Shown in pieces: positions 1 to 10,490 of a stretch of 64,000 nucleotides of DNA. How positions within the stretch are numbered: position 1 is the stretch's first letter; every line of letters starts with the position of its first letter. Position numbers and translations under genes: made by a program. A model generated the notes under the pieces. It had not been told where the DNA came from, made no database searches, and was given only the letters and a program-made list of their open reading frames with translations. Origin of the DNA: Sphagnum magellanicum (Eukaryota; Streptophyta; Sphagnopsida; Sphagnales; Sphagnaceae); contig CM038918.1 of assembly GCA_021904315.1 (NCBI GenBank), forward strand, positions 15,081,349-15,145,348, in the 5' to 3' direction.

Positions 1-555
1 TGCATTAATAAAAAAATGGATGCGAAGTGAGATGCTTTGGGCACCTAGGTTTATGGGTTCTAAATATATAATGAAAACAAGAGGGAGTAAGGAACACATG
101 TCTAAGATAATTGAATTAGAAGAATTCTGGTTTACATTCATGATTCTAGATTTGTATGAAAATTAAAATTGGGAGTAATAGTAGAAATGGTTGTAAGAAA
201 GGAACATAAATAGTACAATCAAGCATATCAATGTTAATTCATCATTATAACTAAAGAAATAAAATGATGAATTTAATTGAGAAGAAGGATCATTGGAACA
301 AGAAGAGGAACAACTTTATTATGCAGTACTAAAACTATGGCCTATAGGAGAAGTAGCACCTAAAGAATTATTTTTTAAAAAAGAAATTAACTATGGTATG
401 TTACAACTTGAAAAGGTTGATTACCTTGTGTATTTTTATGAACATCAATTAGGGGAGGCTTTAATATTAAATGAAGTTTTTGATATTATTGCCAAGGATA
501 AGAAGATTGATGGTTAGATAGTGACAATTGGAGGATAATTGATCAAACTAAAATT
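1..555 (+). pseudogene. Retrotransposon gag-like relic, copy 1
   Basis: This stretch is a close duplicate of 47681-48236, starting at the first base of the window, so the element is cut by the window edge. It holds a decayed reading frame. Upstream codons read KKWM...LWAPRFMGSKYIM and then hit stops. The longest open part is 287-517 (LEQEEEQLYYAVLKLWPIGE onwards, about 75 codons, ending DKKIDG), rich in acidic and aromatic residues. I do not recognise the domain. A retrotransposon gag origin is inferred from the second copy, which lies about 100 bases downstream of a sequence resembling a plant primer-binding site. The copies differ by scattered substitutions and small indels, including one near 358 that removes codons. 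Confidence 0.4.
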
Positions 556-1090
556 GGGTTCTTTGATGTTGAACCTGATTCCCCTAACATACCTATTACT
601 ATACCCACCAAGGTGCGGTCTAAATGCATGAGGAGGCACAAGGGAAAGGAGCAAATGGAGGAGGGTGGTTCACTTGCAAAAATCACCCAAAAGTGAACAC
701 ATGTTAAAGTGAATGAAATTTTAAAATGCTACAATGGATCTGATGGGATCTAAAGAATGATAGTGGGCAAAGTGAGCCAATTTTTTTGGCTTGTTTACTA
801 TTTACTAGGTAATTCCACGAATAGACCTATTGGAAGAATTTTTGCACACCTGGGAGTTCATTAAAAATGGACGCATTAGAGCGGTTGTTTATGGTGAGAA
901 TATCACCATCAACCAAGCATTGATCACTTAGCAATTTGGCATAAGTGTTGAAGGAGTTGTTGATGCAATGAACACATTAGTCAAAGAAGCCCAAGTCGTT
1001 CTCAAAAACATAGTTAAACTAGATGCATTCGTCAACAAATACAACAACACAATCTGGGTTTTACGACTAGCTTTTACAACTACATATTAA
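556..1090 (+). pseudogene. Unrecognised coding relic after copy 1
   Basis: Two decayed reading frames lie here. Around 520-690 one frame reads WRIIDQTKIGFFDVEPDSPN and continues basic, with KVRSKCMRRHKGKE. From about 826 to 1090 another frame reads LEEFLHTWEFIKNGRIRAVV and, after one in-frame TAG near 931, continues with NTLVKEAQVVLKNIVKLDAF. Composition and sparse stops suggest former protein coding, probably of the same transposable element, but no domain is recognisable. This part is not shared with the copy at 47.7 kb. Confidence 0.3.
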
Positions 1091-1549
1091 TCAAAAAGGA
1101 CATATGCGACTAGTGACTAGTGAATTGTTAAACCCATGTCGTTTCACCCATTTAGTTGCAAGAGACATTCATTACTACAAATCATGGTTTTTTAAGAGGT
1201 TCAAATTGATTAACTTATCCTTTTTTACTAATGGACATGTGCATTTGATTAAAGGTCAAGGGTTTGAATGACACATGTATTTGTTTATTGATCAACTTGA
1301 CTATAACAATTTATTTTATTATATACACATAGCTTAGTTGTACAACCTTAGTCAAAATGGCCAACGGTCTTTAGTCAAGTTGAACATTTAGTTAAGATAG
1401 CCAATGATCTTTAATCAAATACAACATGGTCTACTACCTTATATATTTATTTTTTATTTCCTCATCCACCTATTTATTTAATTAGTTACCTACCTACCTA
1501 TCTACTTATACCTACATACCTACCTACATATTATCTACTTTACTATCCA

Positions 1550-2790
1550 ACCACTTATCTATTTAATTTTAGCCATTATCTGTAACCATTAGTTTTAGTC
1601 ACAATAATTTAACCATTATATTTACCCAAATTTTTAACCAATTTTAACCATTATGTTTAATTAAAATTTAATCATTAGGTTTAACCATTATGTTTAACCA
1701 TTAAATTTGGCATTAAGTTTAACCTAAATTGAACCACTACATTTGGCCATGAGATATAGCCTAAGTTTAGCCACAAAATATAACATGGGTTTAACCATAA
1801 TGTTTAACCATGAAATTTAACCATTAGGTTTAACTCTATGTTTAACCAAGTTAGATTTAATCATTAGATTTAACCAAAGTTTAGCCATTGTGTTTAACCA
1901 TTACTTTAAATCATTAAGTTTAACAACTAAGTTTAGCCATTATGTTTAACCATTACTTTAAGTCACTAAGTTTAACCATTATGTTTAGCCATTACTTTAA
2001 ATCACTAAATTTAATAATTATGTTTAGCCATTATTTTAAAATATTAAGTTTAACCACTAGGTTTAGCCATTATTTTTAAGCATTACGTTAAATCATTGGG
2101 TTTAACCATTATGTTTAACCATTACTTAAAATCATTAAGTTTAACCATTAAATTTAGCCATTATTTTAAATCATTAGGTTTAGACATTATGTTTAGCCAT
2201 TAATTTTAAATCTCTAAATTTAACCAAAGTCGTTAGGTTTAACTATTATGTTTAACCATTATTTTAAGTCATTAAGTTTAATCATTATATTTAGCCATTA
2301 CTTTAAGCCACTAGGTTTAACCATTATTTTAAGTCATTATGTTTAGCCATTACTTTAAATCATTAGGTTAAACCATTAACTTTAAGTCATTAAATTTAGC
2401 CAAAGTCATTAAATTTAACCATTATTTTAAGTCACCAAGTTTAGACACTAGGTTTAGCCCTTACTTTAAGTCATTAGGTTTAGCCATTATGTTTAACCAT
2501 TATTTTAAATCATTAGGTTTAACCATTATGTTTAGCTGTTAATTTTAAGTCACTAAATTTAACCATTACTTTAAGTCACTAAGTTTAGCCACTAGGTTTA
2601 ACCATTATGTTTAACTATTATTTTAAATCATTAAGTTTAACTATTAGATTTAGCCATTAATTTAAATCACTAAATTTCGCTAGTAGGTTTAGTCATTACT
2701 TTAAGTCATTAAATTTAGCCATTATTTTAAGTCATTAAGTTTAGATGTCAGGTTTAGTCATTAGTTGTCACCTAAGTTTTGTCATTATGT
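1550..2790. repeat. 13-bp tandem array, 39-bp higher-order period
   Basis: About 1.2 kb of near-continuous copies of a 13-base monomer of the form NGTTTAACCATTA, with variants such as NGTTTAGCCATTA and CTTTAAGTCATTA. In the best-preserved part (1900-2200) the variants follow each other in a fixed order of three, giving a 39-base higher-order unit. Copies drift and gain single-base indels toward both edges. It is not a telomeric heptamer array, despite the TTTAACC core. Confidence 0.8.
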
Positions 2791-2845
2791 TTAATGATGT
2801 GAAACAAACATATGAAATAAAAAAGTTGATAAAAGTTGAACACCT

Positions 2846-2916
2846 TTGATGGTGTAGTCCATTTGTAAAGACTCAATTTCTCATTGTGAAAGTTTGGGGT
2901 TCAATTCCTTATACTT
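2846..2916 (+). repeat. tRNA-like stretch (possible SINE head)
   Basis: A B-box-like GGTTCAATTCC (2898-2908) follows an A-box-like TGGTGTAGTCC at about 2850, with the spacing expected of a pol III internal promoter and CTCAA...TTGTGAAAG between them. It could be the decayed tRNA-derived head of a SINE. No intact tRNA cloverleaf can be drawn. It lies inside the candidate TIR element. Confidence 0.3.
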
Positions 2917-3353
2917 ACAACCTATGTGAAGTTTAGAGGGCTTGGGTAAATAAGTTAGATTGAAGTAGATTAGTGAAGTTAATTAGGTTAAGTTAAGTTG
3001 GTTAGGTTAAGTTAAATTAAGCTAACACCTACCTATTTAATGTTTTTTTTTTACCTACCTAAACCTATTTACTACCTACCTACCTATTAATTTTTTAAAT
3101 GATAATTTAAAAAATGATTTTAATTTAGGTATAAAATTGACCTAGTCAAATGGTTCACTATTTATTAGTCAAATAGTCAATCACTATGTTAGTCAAAATG
3201 ACAAGGTATAGTTAATAAAAAAGGCCACTGGTCAAAATAGATGTTGTCAAAATCGATTTGTCTAAAATGGCACTTTGGTCAAGTTGACCAATGTCACTTT
3301 TGAATCTTTTTTTACCAATTTCCCTAGTAAAAAAAACCATGATTTGTAGTAAT

Positions 3354-4440
3354 GATTTAGTTGTAAAGCCCAATCATTTTAACAACTAAGATTAAATTTT
3401 TTATTATAATAATGAAATTCCATGTCATCATTAACCTTGGTATGATGTGTAAAATGCATGTCATGTCAAGTTAAATCATTTTATTCAACTAAATGTTACA
3501 AAAGATGCCTTGATGGATGGATGACATGTGTCAAAAATCTATAAACACATTATGAGTCATTGCACATGACCAAAAGTCAACCTAATTTAACCCATGTAGC
3601 TAACGTAGGCAAAAGTCAACTTAGCATAACCTAGTTTAGCTTGCCTAGACAAAAGTCAACCTAACTTAACTTAACTAAGCTAGCTATTTATGTTAGACAA
3701 TTTAGGCTAGGTGGCTTAAATTAAAAACAAATGTCGAACTCTTAGCCTAAGAAGCCTATATTAGGCTACCTAACTTAAGCCAAGTGGCCTAGGTATCATA
3801 GCTTGCAAAAGTGAAGATTTGAACCCCTCACCTTTGCTTTGGGGTTCAAATCCTCATCCATTGCATTACCACTATTTTATATTAACTATATTTAACACAA
3901 ATTATAAAGCTCAAAAATTTTCACCTTCAATTAACCTTGGCCACCTTAGGTTGACTTAAGTCAACCTACCTACTACCTCCCAACCTAGCCTAGACCTATA
4001 CCTCCCTAGGTTAACTTAAAATGAACTAATTTGTCAACCTATATTAACTTTTAACCTAGCCTACGTTAGCCTATGCATTCTTAAGTTAAATTAAAAACCT
4101 AAGATAATCATGTCACATCATAGTCGCATATAATCGCATTTAGTTACACAAACTTGAAGTGATTACAAACAATAAATATATTGTAACAGGGCTACCTAGG
4201 TTGAATTAGCGAAAAACCTAAAGCTACAAACCTAAACAAGCCTATTTAGGTTAACATATTAGTAGGGTAATGTATTCTATGTATATTTAAACATACTAGA
4301 TGCAATAAATTTCTTATGTTTAGTTAAGTAATTTACAAGGTAGCCTATATTACAAAGTAGGTTTTTACTAAATAACCTACATACATAGGTTAACTCAATA
4401 GGTATGCTAACCTAAGCTAGTATGTTAAGTAGTTAAAAAA
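3354..4440. other. AT-rich intergenic DNA, CTTAACCTA-rich
   Basis: No gene is visible. The stretch is dominated by short degenerate words of the type CTAACTTAACCTA on both strands, with no fixed period that I could establish. It includes a tRNA-like stretch, listed separately. Confidence 0.5.
3805..3890 (-). repeat. tRNA-like stretch (possible SINE head)
   Basis: On the minus strand an A-box-like TGGTAATGCAATGG (complement of 3859-3872) is followed by a B-box-like GGTTCAAATCT (complement of 3816-3826). This is the order and spacing of a tRNA-derived pol III promoter. It resembles the stretches near 2850 and 26822. No functional tRNA can be folded. Confidence 0.3.
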
Positions 4441-4539
4441 TCAAGGAGTTATGTGTCATTTTTTTCAAAATGACTATTAATATTGTAGTCATAATTACAA
4501 GTTAAGAATAGATTGTTTAGTACACATACACATGCATGT

Positions 4540-4925
4540 AAATTCATGATTTCAAAAACCTTATGGTACACAAAAAATAATGGCATGCCATGACAAATAT
4601 TGATGCCATAAATTCGTGACACATAAAAATTTATGGCGTCACAAAAATCATGGATTGCCATGAAAATTTGTGACACCTTGTTGCCAAATGGCATGGCATG
4701 TCATCATCACATGGAAGATCGAATCATTATTAATTATAAAGGACAAAAATATTTTCAACTAGCTAATAAATTGAAATTAATTCATCAAATCAATGACATG
4801 AATCATAATGTGAAATTAATGTTTCAAATCATGAAATCTTGCGACTACTAGTCAACCTCATTGCCATGTGGCATGCCACATCAACATCACATGACCATAC
4901 ATTGTTATTATTCACCAAAAGTTGC
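4540..4925. repeat. Short hairpins and a ~65-bp duplication
   Basis: A near-perfect hairpin is formed by GATGCCATAAATT (about 4600) and AATTTATGGCGTC (about 4630). Further GGCATGCCATG palindromes lie nearby. The segment 4675-4740 (TTGCCAAATGGCATG... then ATCATCACATG) is repeated with divergence at 4857-4922. The duplicated, palindrome-rich structure suggests a small decayed inverted-repeat element. Confidence 0.45.
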
Positions 4926-5614
4926 AAGAATCAATGGAATTTTGTTATTACCTAATTTTTGATGATTAAAAAATACATTAAAAATACATTTAAATTTTTT
5001 AAATATTTGTGTAAAAACTATCAAGTTGTGATATCGACTATAACCACACGTGGCCCCACAATGTCCTTTACAACTACTTAGTCAATTGACATGAACTTGT
5101 ATTTATAATTGTAGTAAAAAAAGACAATAGTTATTTTATTAACCGATTGTAAAACCCAAGATGTGTTACTGTGAAAGAACAATCCATATGAAGGAAGAAT
5201 ACCATGCCAAGTTTGCAACAATTCTACAAATTATTTACCAATGGGAAAGGTTAGCCTACTTTAGTGGTTGCATTGCCATTACATTCAATTTGGCAAACAA
5301 AGGGAAAAAGGTCAATTGATGTTCTATTATGTTGACACGATGTCAATAGAATTGACCCAATGGACGAAGAAACATATTATTGCACACGGTTAATAGCTTG
5401 ACAGGAAAGTAACAACCTGTTATTTTTGACTAATTTAAAAAGTTTGTTTACGACATTGGTTCCCACTATCAAAAGAAGATACACCTATTGATTTTCCAAA
5501 ACCACAACCAACCAAAAGTTTGAACTTGTTAAAACAACACCTCAAAAACACAAAGAACACAACCAAAGTTTCAAAAACATGAACATAAGACCAAAATTTC
5601 ACCTGTAGCAATGG

Positions 5615-5805
5615 AGCTTTGAGCTCCCTAATGATGCATTATTCCTAGTGATGAAACTCCTTAGTGACATGATGCACTTTTTTTAGTGATGAAATTCTTT
5701 AGTGACATGACACATTTTTCATGGTGATGAAACTCCCTAATGACACGACATGCTCTTCCTGGTGACAAAGTTCCTTAATGACATGTTCTTTTTGGTGATG
5801 AACGC
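5615..5805. repeat. ~39-bp minisatellite
   Basis: About five tandem copies of a 33-39-base unit built on AGTGATGAAACTCCTTAGTG followed by ACATGACGCA and a T-rich tail. Copy boundaries fall near 5646, 5685, 5724, 5762 and 5795. Confidence 0.75.
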
Positions 5806-6260
5806 CCAAAAATTCCCATGCCCATTGTTGCACCCACAGATTTATGAGGGGTTTGATGAACTTGAACATGCAAAGGAGGGGATTGTTGGCATACCTACAA
5901 AAGTACTTAGTAATTGGCTCAATGAAACTAATGTAGATACAAGTGTAATACATGTAGATGTATTGTAGAGATTGCATGATGAAGGTCAAGAGCTCTCAAG
6001 TGTTGTTGAAATTGTTCATGATGTGGCAAATGCCCATGACCATGATTAGGTTTTTGGTACAATTCTGGTCTTGCTCAAAACTATACCAAAAAAAACTATC
6101 ACAACTAGATATTCCCAAGAAGAAACTTGGAGTAATTAAAATAGGTGTGGGTACAAGGTTCACATCCAAACTCTAGTTATGAGCGTCAAGTTATTGGACT
6201 TTGAACAATTTTGCACAAGTGCGACATTTTGGACTACCAATTGCAATGTATGGACTAGAA
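5796..6260 (+). pseudogene. Unrecognised coding relic
   Basis: One frame from about 5801 to 5968 (EGFDELEHAKEGIVGIPTKV ... NETNVDTSVIHVDVL) runs past a TAG into RLHDEGQELSSVVEIVHDVA and, after more stops or shifts, SVKLLDFEQFCTSATFWTT near 6185-6240. The length and composition suggest an old protein-coding sequence, most likely transposon-derived. I recognise no domain. Confidence 0.25.
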
Positions 6261-6663
6261 GATTTTGAAGTGAATAGTTGATGTGGTAGTATTTTCGACT
6301 AATCTAATTTTGCAATTAGAGTATTGATGGTCTAATATGATACATTGGTTTAATAAGGTACTTGGTTGATGGTTTGAATGGAATGCTTGGATAATTGATT
6401 ATCTAGAAATTAGGAAATGAAGTTGTATCAATTCTTGTTTTTGGACTAACTTGCAGGTCAGGGATGCAACTAAAATTTAGGTTGGTCACTTAATCATAAA
6501 TTGAGCAATTGCAGTTCAGATTTGCAAAAATGTTCAATGTTGAAATTTTATAATGTAAGTTGTCTACTCATATTAAATTTGGCAAGTTCATTTGATATTA
6601 TTGATGAACATTCATTTATTATAGCACATTTTGGAGCATTTTGGCAATTTTGAAGATATGTAA

Positions 6664-7065
6664 TTGCATAGAAAAAATTGTATGTGGTACATTTGTACAT
6701 TTCACAGTCCCTTTTTCTTTATCAAACTTTTGTTTGCATGAGGGGCATATTTTCTTCGGGTTTTCCTTCGTAGATGCTTGCATTACCAATTAGTTTCTTT
6801 TTCCTTCTTGCACAAAAAATACCTACCTAGTTTAACAAGTTGACATTTCCACTATGTACTTGCATGAAAAATTATTTGTACGTATGTACATTTCAGAATC
6901 CTTTTCACACTAAAAAAACTTTTGTTTTCATGAAGGGCTTCGCTTTGGGTTTTCTTTCTAGGTGCTTGCACTACCAAGTTTCCTTTTCTTTCCTACACAA
7001 ACAATAGGCCTAGATTAACATGTTGAAATTTCCACTATATATTTGCATTAAAAACTATATATGTA
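6664..7065. repeat. ~190-bp tandem duplication
   Basis: Two diverged copies, about 6664-6859 and 6860-7043, each contain GTACATTTCA, CTTTTGTTT, CATGA(G/A)GGGC and TGCTTGCA(T/C)TACCA in the same order. A third partial copy begins near 7044. Confidence 0.65.
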
Positions 7066-7189
7066 AACTATTCATTTTAAACAAATGTTGTTCCAAATAA
7101 ATAACTATAATACTATTCAAGGAACAAGTCATTAACATGATATAATAGTTTAGTATGCTTATATAGGCTTATATAGTTCCTTAAAGGCA

Positions 7190-7490
7190 TATGCTCTTTG
7201 AAAACATGTGTTCCTTATGCAAACAATATTCAAAATCATATGTTCCTTATGCAAATTTGAAAACTAAAAACATCTATTCTTTATGTAAACAACAATTAAA
7301 AGCATATGTTCCTTAAAAAATATTTTCCTTATGTAAACAAAAGTTATTTAATCATAAGTTCCTTATGCAAATTTGAGAACTAAAAGCTTATTATGCATAC
7401 AACAATTAAAAACATATGTTCCTTATGCAAATAATGGTTTAAAACATATGTTCCTTATGTAGACAAGAGTTAAAATCATATGCACCTTCA
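7190..7490. repeat. ~38-bp degenerate minisatellite
   Basis: Seven to eight tandem copies of a unit around AAAACATATGTTCCTTATGC followed by AAACAA and a variable AT-rich spacer. The conserved core is TGTTCCTTATG. Confidence 0.7.
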
Positions 7491-7499
7491 ATATTCAAA

Positions 7500-8480
7500 C
7501 ATTTTTCCATCATTGATGTTCATTGATTTGTGGGATTCATCTTTTGCAATAAAAGATGACACCCTAATAGTAGAGCACACCATTGTAGGAAGGCCATTGT
7601 TTGGCTATACCTTCATAGCCAACATTGTCGAGCTTGTGCCCACTTTCTTTGTGGTTGTTGTTTCCCTCGGCTTTGCACTATCATTGTCACACATGAATGT
7701 TTAGTTTGTAGTTGATTACTTTCGAACAATGTTATTAACAAGACATTCTTCTAATTGGTTGCAAAATTTGGATTACAATGGGTGAAAGCACATTACAGTG
7801 GTCCCCTTTGGGACACTTTTCCATCCGCTATTAAAGGTATATTTTGTATGAATTCCACAAAATGTAGTCCATTTAATTTTGAGTTTAAATTTTGGTGTTT
7901 TGGTTTTTAATTTTTGATTTTCATAAAACTAATATTATCTAATATTATTTGGAATAAATAAATAAATCTAATAATGTCAAGGAAAGGAACCATGAGTATA
8001 TTTCTACGCACACACTATAACAAAACTTATTTTGTCATTTCAAACTACATTAGTATTTAATTTCATCAATAATAAAAATATAGATTTTAAAATCTAAAAA
8101 TAGGCCCACCTTAAAAATATTGTCATATTCCATTTGTAAGTGATTGTTTGTGAAAATGTCAATTAAATACCACATATTTATGATCAAAACCGCAAAAGAA
8201 AACCCATTTATGACATGAAAATTATCAAACTTCTCAAATGGTTGAAAATTTTGGCTTAAATTATGTGAAATGACATGTGAAATAACTACAATAAATTTCA
8301 TGAAAGTTAAAAATCATTCTTTGGGTATATTTGCATTTTTGAGTACATCGTTACATGTATTGTTTTCATGCAAATATACTCCAAGCCACCATAATATAAA
8401 GAGAAAATGATTTTTTAAAATTCTATTTTTTGGGTTACGCTTTACCATAATATGCAAAAACATTGTGAAAATCTTTTGTA
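7500..8480. other. AT-rich intergenic DNA, nothing recognised
   Basis: Only short open frames occur; the longest (7480-7704, plus) has a hydrophobic tail but no recognisable domain. No repeat structure was seen. Confidence 0.4.
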
Positions 8481-8483
8481 GTT

Positions 8484-10490
8484 TTGACATGGTTTAAGTT
8501 CAAAAATGACCACCTAGAAATATCGTACAATGTGACACCCCAAAGGGAGTCCCTGTCCTACCAACAACCTTTAATGGAAACATTGTTTTTGGAAGTACCT
8601 CCCTTGTTGAAAAGTAGTCACAATTCATCACAAATGCAAAGTAAGGATAAAAAGTATGATGGCCACATTTGGTGCAAGGTGATCACAACTAGTATCAATA
8701 ACCGTTTTGGTTTCAGTTTTAGGAAGGTTTGCTATTTGGGTCAAGTACATTGTGTGTAGGACGATTGCAAGATTTTTGTGCTCTTGGGTTTTTGCAACAA
8801 AAATGTTTAGAATGTCAAATCGGCCCATATTTTGGTCAAAGGGCATATGGCATTAAGTTCTCTTGCTTCTTCCTTTGGATGAAAAGTTTGTAATCCTCCC
8901 CCCCCCCCTACGTGTCAACATTTGCAAAGGTCAAATTTATTATGTTATACATAGATTTAAATCCATTTCAAAAGCATCAATTCACCTTGGTGTGCATTTC
9001 CACTTAATTGTGGATGGTAAGTTAAAGAAAATAAAATGGCTTTGGAAGTGACTAAAATGTTGATTGAGGAGGACATCAATTGCACATTCAACACGAAAAT
9101 GTCCACAATTTCCTTATGTGTGAGCAAGTCCTTCTTGGGTAAACATTTGTTCAATGACAACGTGAATGGCATTAAGGAGTTTCTGAAGGGCGAACAATGA
9201 AAATATACCTAAGACAACTTCATTGAATTGAGGTTAACATTCCTAACCTTGTTGTTTGGTTTAAGCATCATCTAGGGGGAGGCTACATTGACAACATCCC
9301 TAAATTGAATTTGAAGAATTGTTCTGATTACATCTAAGGATGTTGCTTTCAAAGGAATTTTTTTGGGCAAAAGGATTTCATATTCAAGATGTTGGTGATG
9401 GGGTAGGAATGGAGTGGGCCTAGTCACACGAATGTAGCTTGGAAGAGATTTGCAAAAAACTTAGATAATGTTTGACCATGTCAAATGCATTGTTAGCTTT
9501 ACAACAATGACTTGCCATGTATATGATACAACATATTACAAAATCATGGCCATTACAATTTGTGACATGAAGTTTGAAAACATAAAATTGCAACAAATCA
9601 TGTGGATGGAGTTAAATGACATTATGGTCAAACATGGGTTTTTGAAATTGAACTTCAAGGGGTTCATGGTGGATCACACACAAACCAATCATAATGCAAT
9701 TAGGATCATTTATAGTTGTGGGGATGCAAATGTCAAAATGGTTGATAGAAAATGAACATGCTTGTTTCATTAGACTCAATTGTTTGATGAACATACCAAA
9801 CAACTGATAAAACTTGATTTGCATATTAGTATAAGGCCTTCTATTATGAGTACAAAAATGCAATGTCCATAAAAGAGGTGGACATTCAATATGCAATGAT
9901 TGATTTTTGGTGGGTCTCGTTTAGCATTGCATGTGACATTGGAGTTTAAGAACTTGGCAATTGGCTTAAATCATAACATTTTTGCATTAGACAATGGGGA
10001 AGGTTCATGGCACATGTAAGAATTTCTTCCATAGATATGTACAACTTATCATCTTCTGGCCTATATCACACATGGTCTAAAATTTTTAAATTCACATTTG
10101 TATAAGTTCAATGCATTGAATGGGCAAACATACCCACTTGCAATCTAACAAAAAATATGCACAATATTGTTGCAACAATTGGAAAAATGTGGCACCTTTT
10201 TGTACACAACAACATTCGATGATTATGTATGGGCTTTCAAACAACATTCCACATTATACCGATGTTATTTGCCAAGTGGTCCATTTGGCCATGGTCCTCA
10301 CAAGAATGAATTACTTTTAACAAAAGCCCACATGTTAGGCGATCTTGCCAAACTTGTGGCAACCATTGCCAATTACACCTTAAGGTCCTCATTCACAACA
10401 CAAATTTTGCATGTGTCGATGATAGGCATGTCCATCAATTGCCATTCGTGTTTTTTTTTTTTCAAATTTTTTATGTTGCCACATTTGTAA
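8484..10490 (+). pseudogene. Decayed transposase-like gene (DDE/MULE-type?)
   Basis: A string of plus-strand open pieces in shifting frames reads as one decayed protein. It begins near 8484 (GHIWCKVITTSINNRFGFSF around 8660). The best part is 9468-9755, with VYDTTYYKIMAITICDMKFE, then NFKGFMVDHTQTNHNAIRII, then a VKMVDRK...TCLFHxTQLF stretch that runs over a stop. This order (Asp in a Y(D)xTYYK strand, a second Asp in FMxD, then a C-x2-H-like FHW region) resembles the DDE core of Mutator-like transposases. Later pieces at 10120-10420 include HGPHKNELLLTKAHMLGDLA. Stops and frameshifts are numerous, so it is dead. The superfamily assignment is an inference from motif order. Confidence 0.45.

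Larger units (their letters stand above)
1171..3353. mobile_element. Candidate TIR element around a tandem array
   Basis: Bases 1171-1193 and 3331-3353 are perfect reverse complements over 23 bases (outer end ATTACTACAAATC). They bound 2.18 kb that contains the 13-bp tandem array, a tRNA-like stretch and no transposase frame. The outer ACTAC resembles CACTA-type ends, but the initial CACTA is not exact. No clean target-site duplication is seen; imperfect direct similarity (TTTAGTTGCAA / TTTAGTTGTAA) lies just outside both ends. A non-autonomous TIR element is the simplest reading. A plain inverted duplication is the alternative. Confidence 0.4.

Noticed and set aside
1550-2790. Telomere-like sequence
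   Set aside because: The TTTAACC core recalls telomeric repeats, but the period is 13 bases and no TTTAGGG arrays occur.
5615-7490. CRISPR-like direct repeats
   Set aside because: The repeats are adjacent, diverged minisatellites without unique spacers, in a plant nuclear context.
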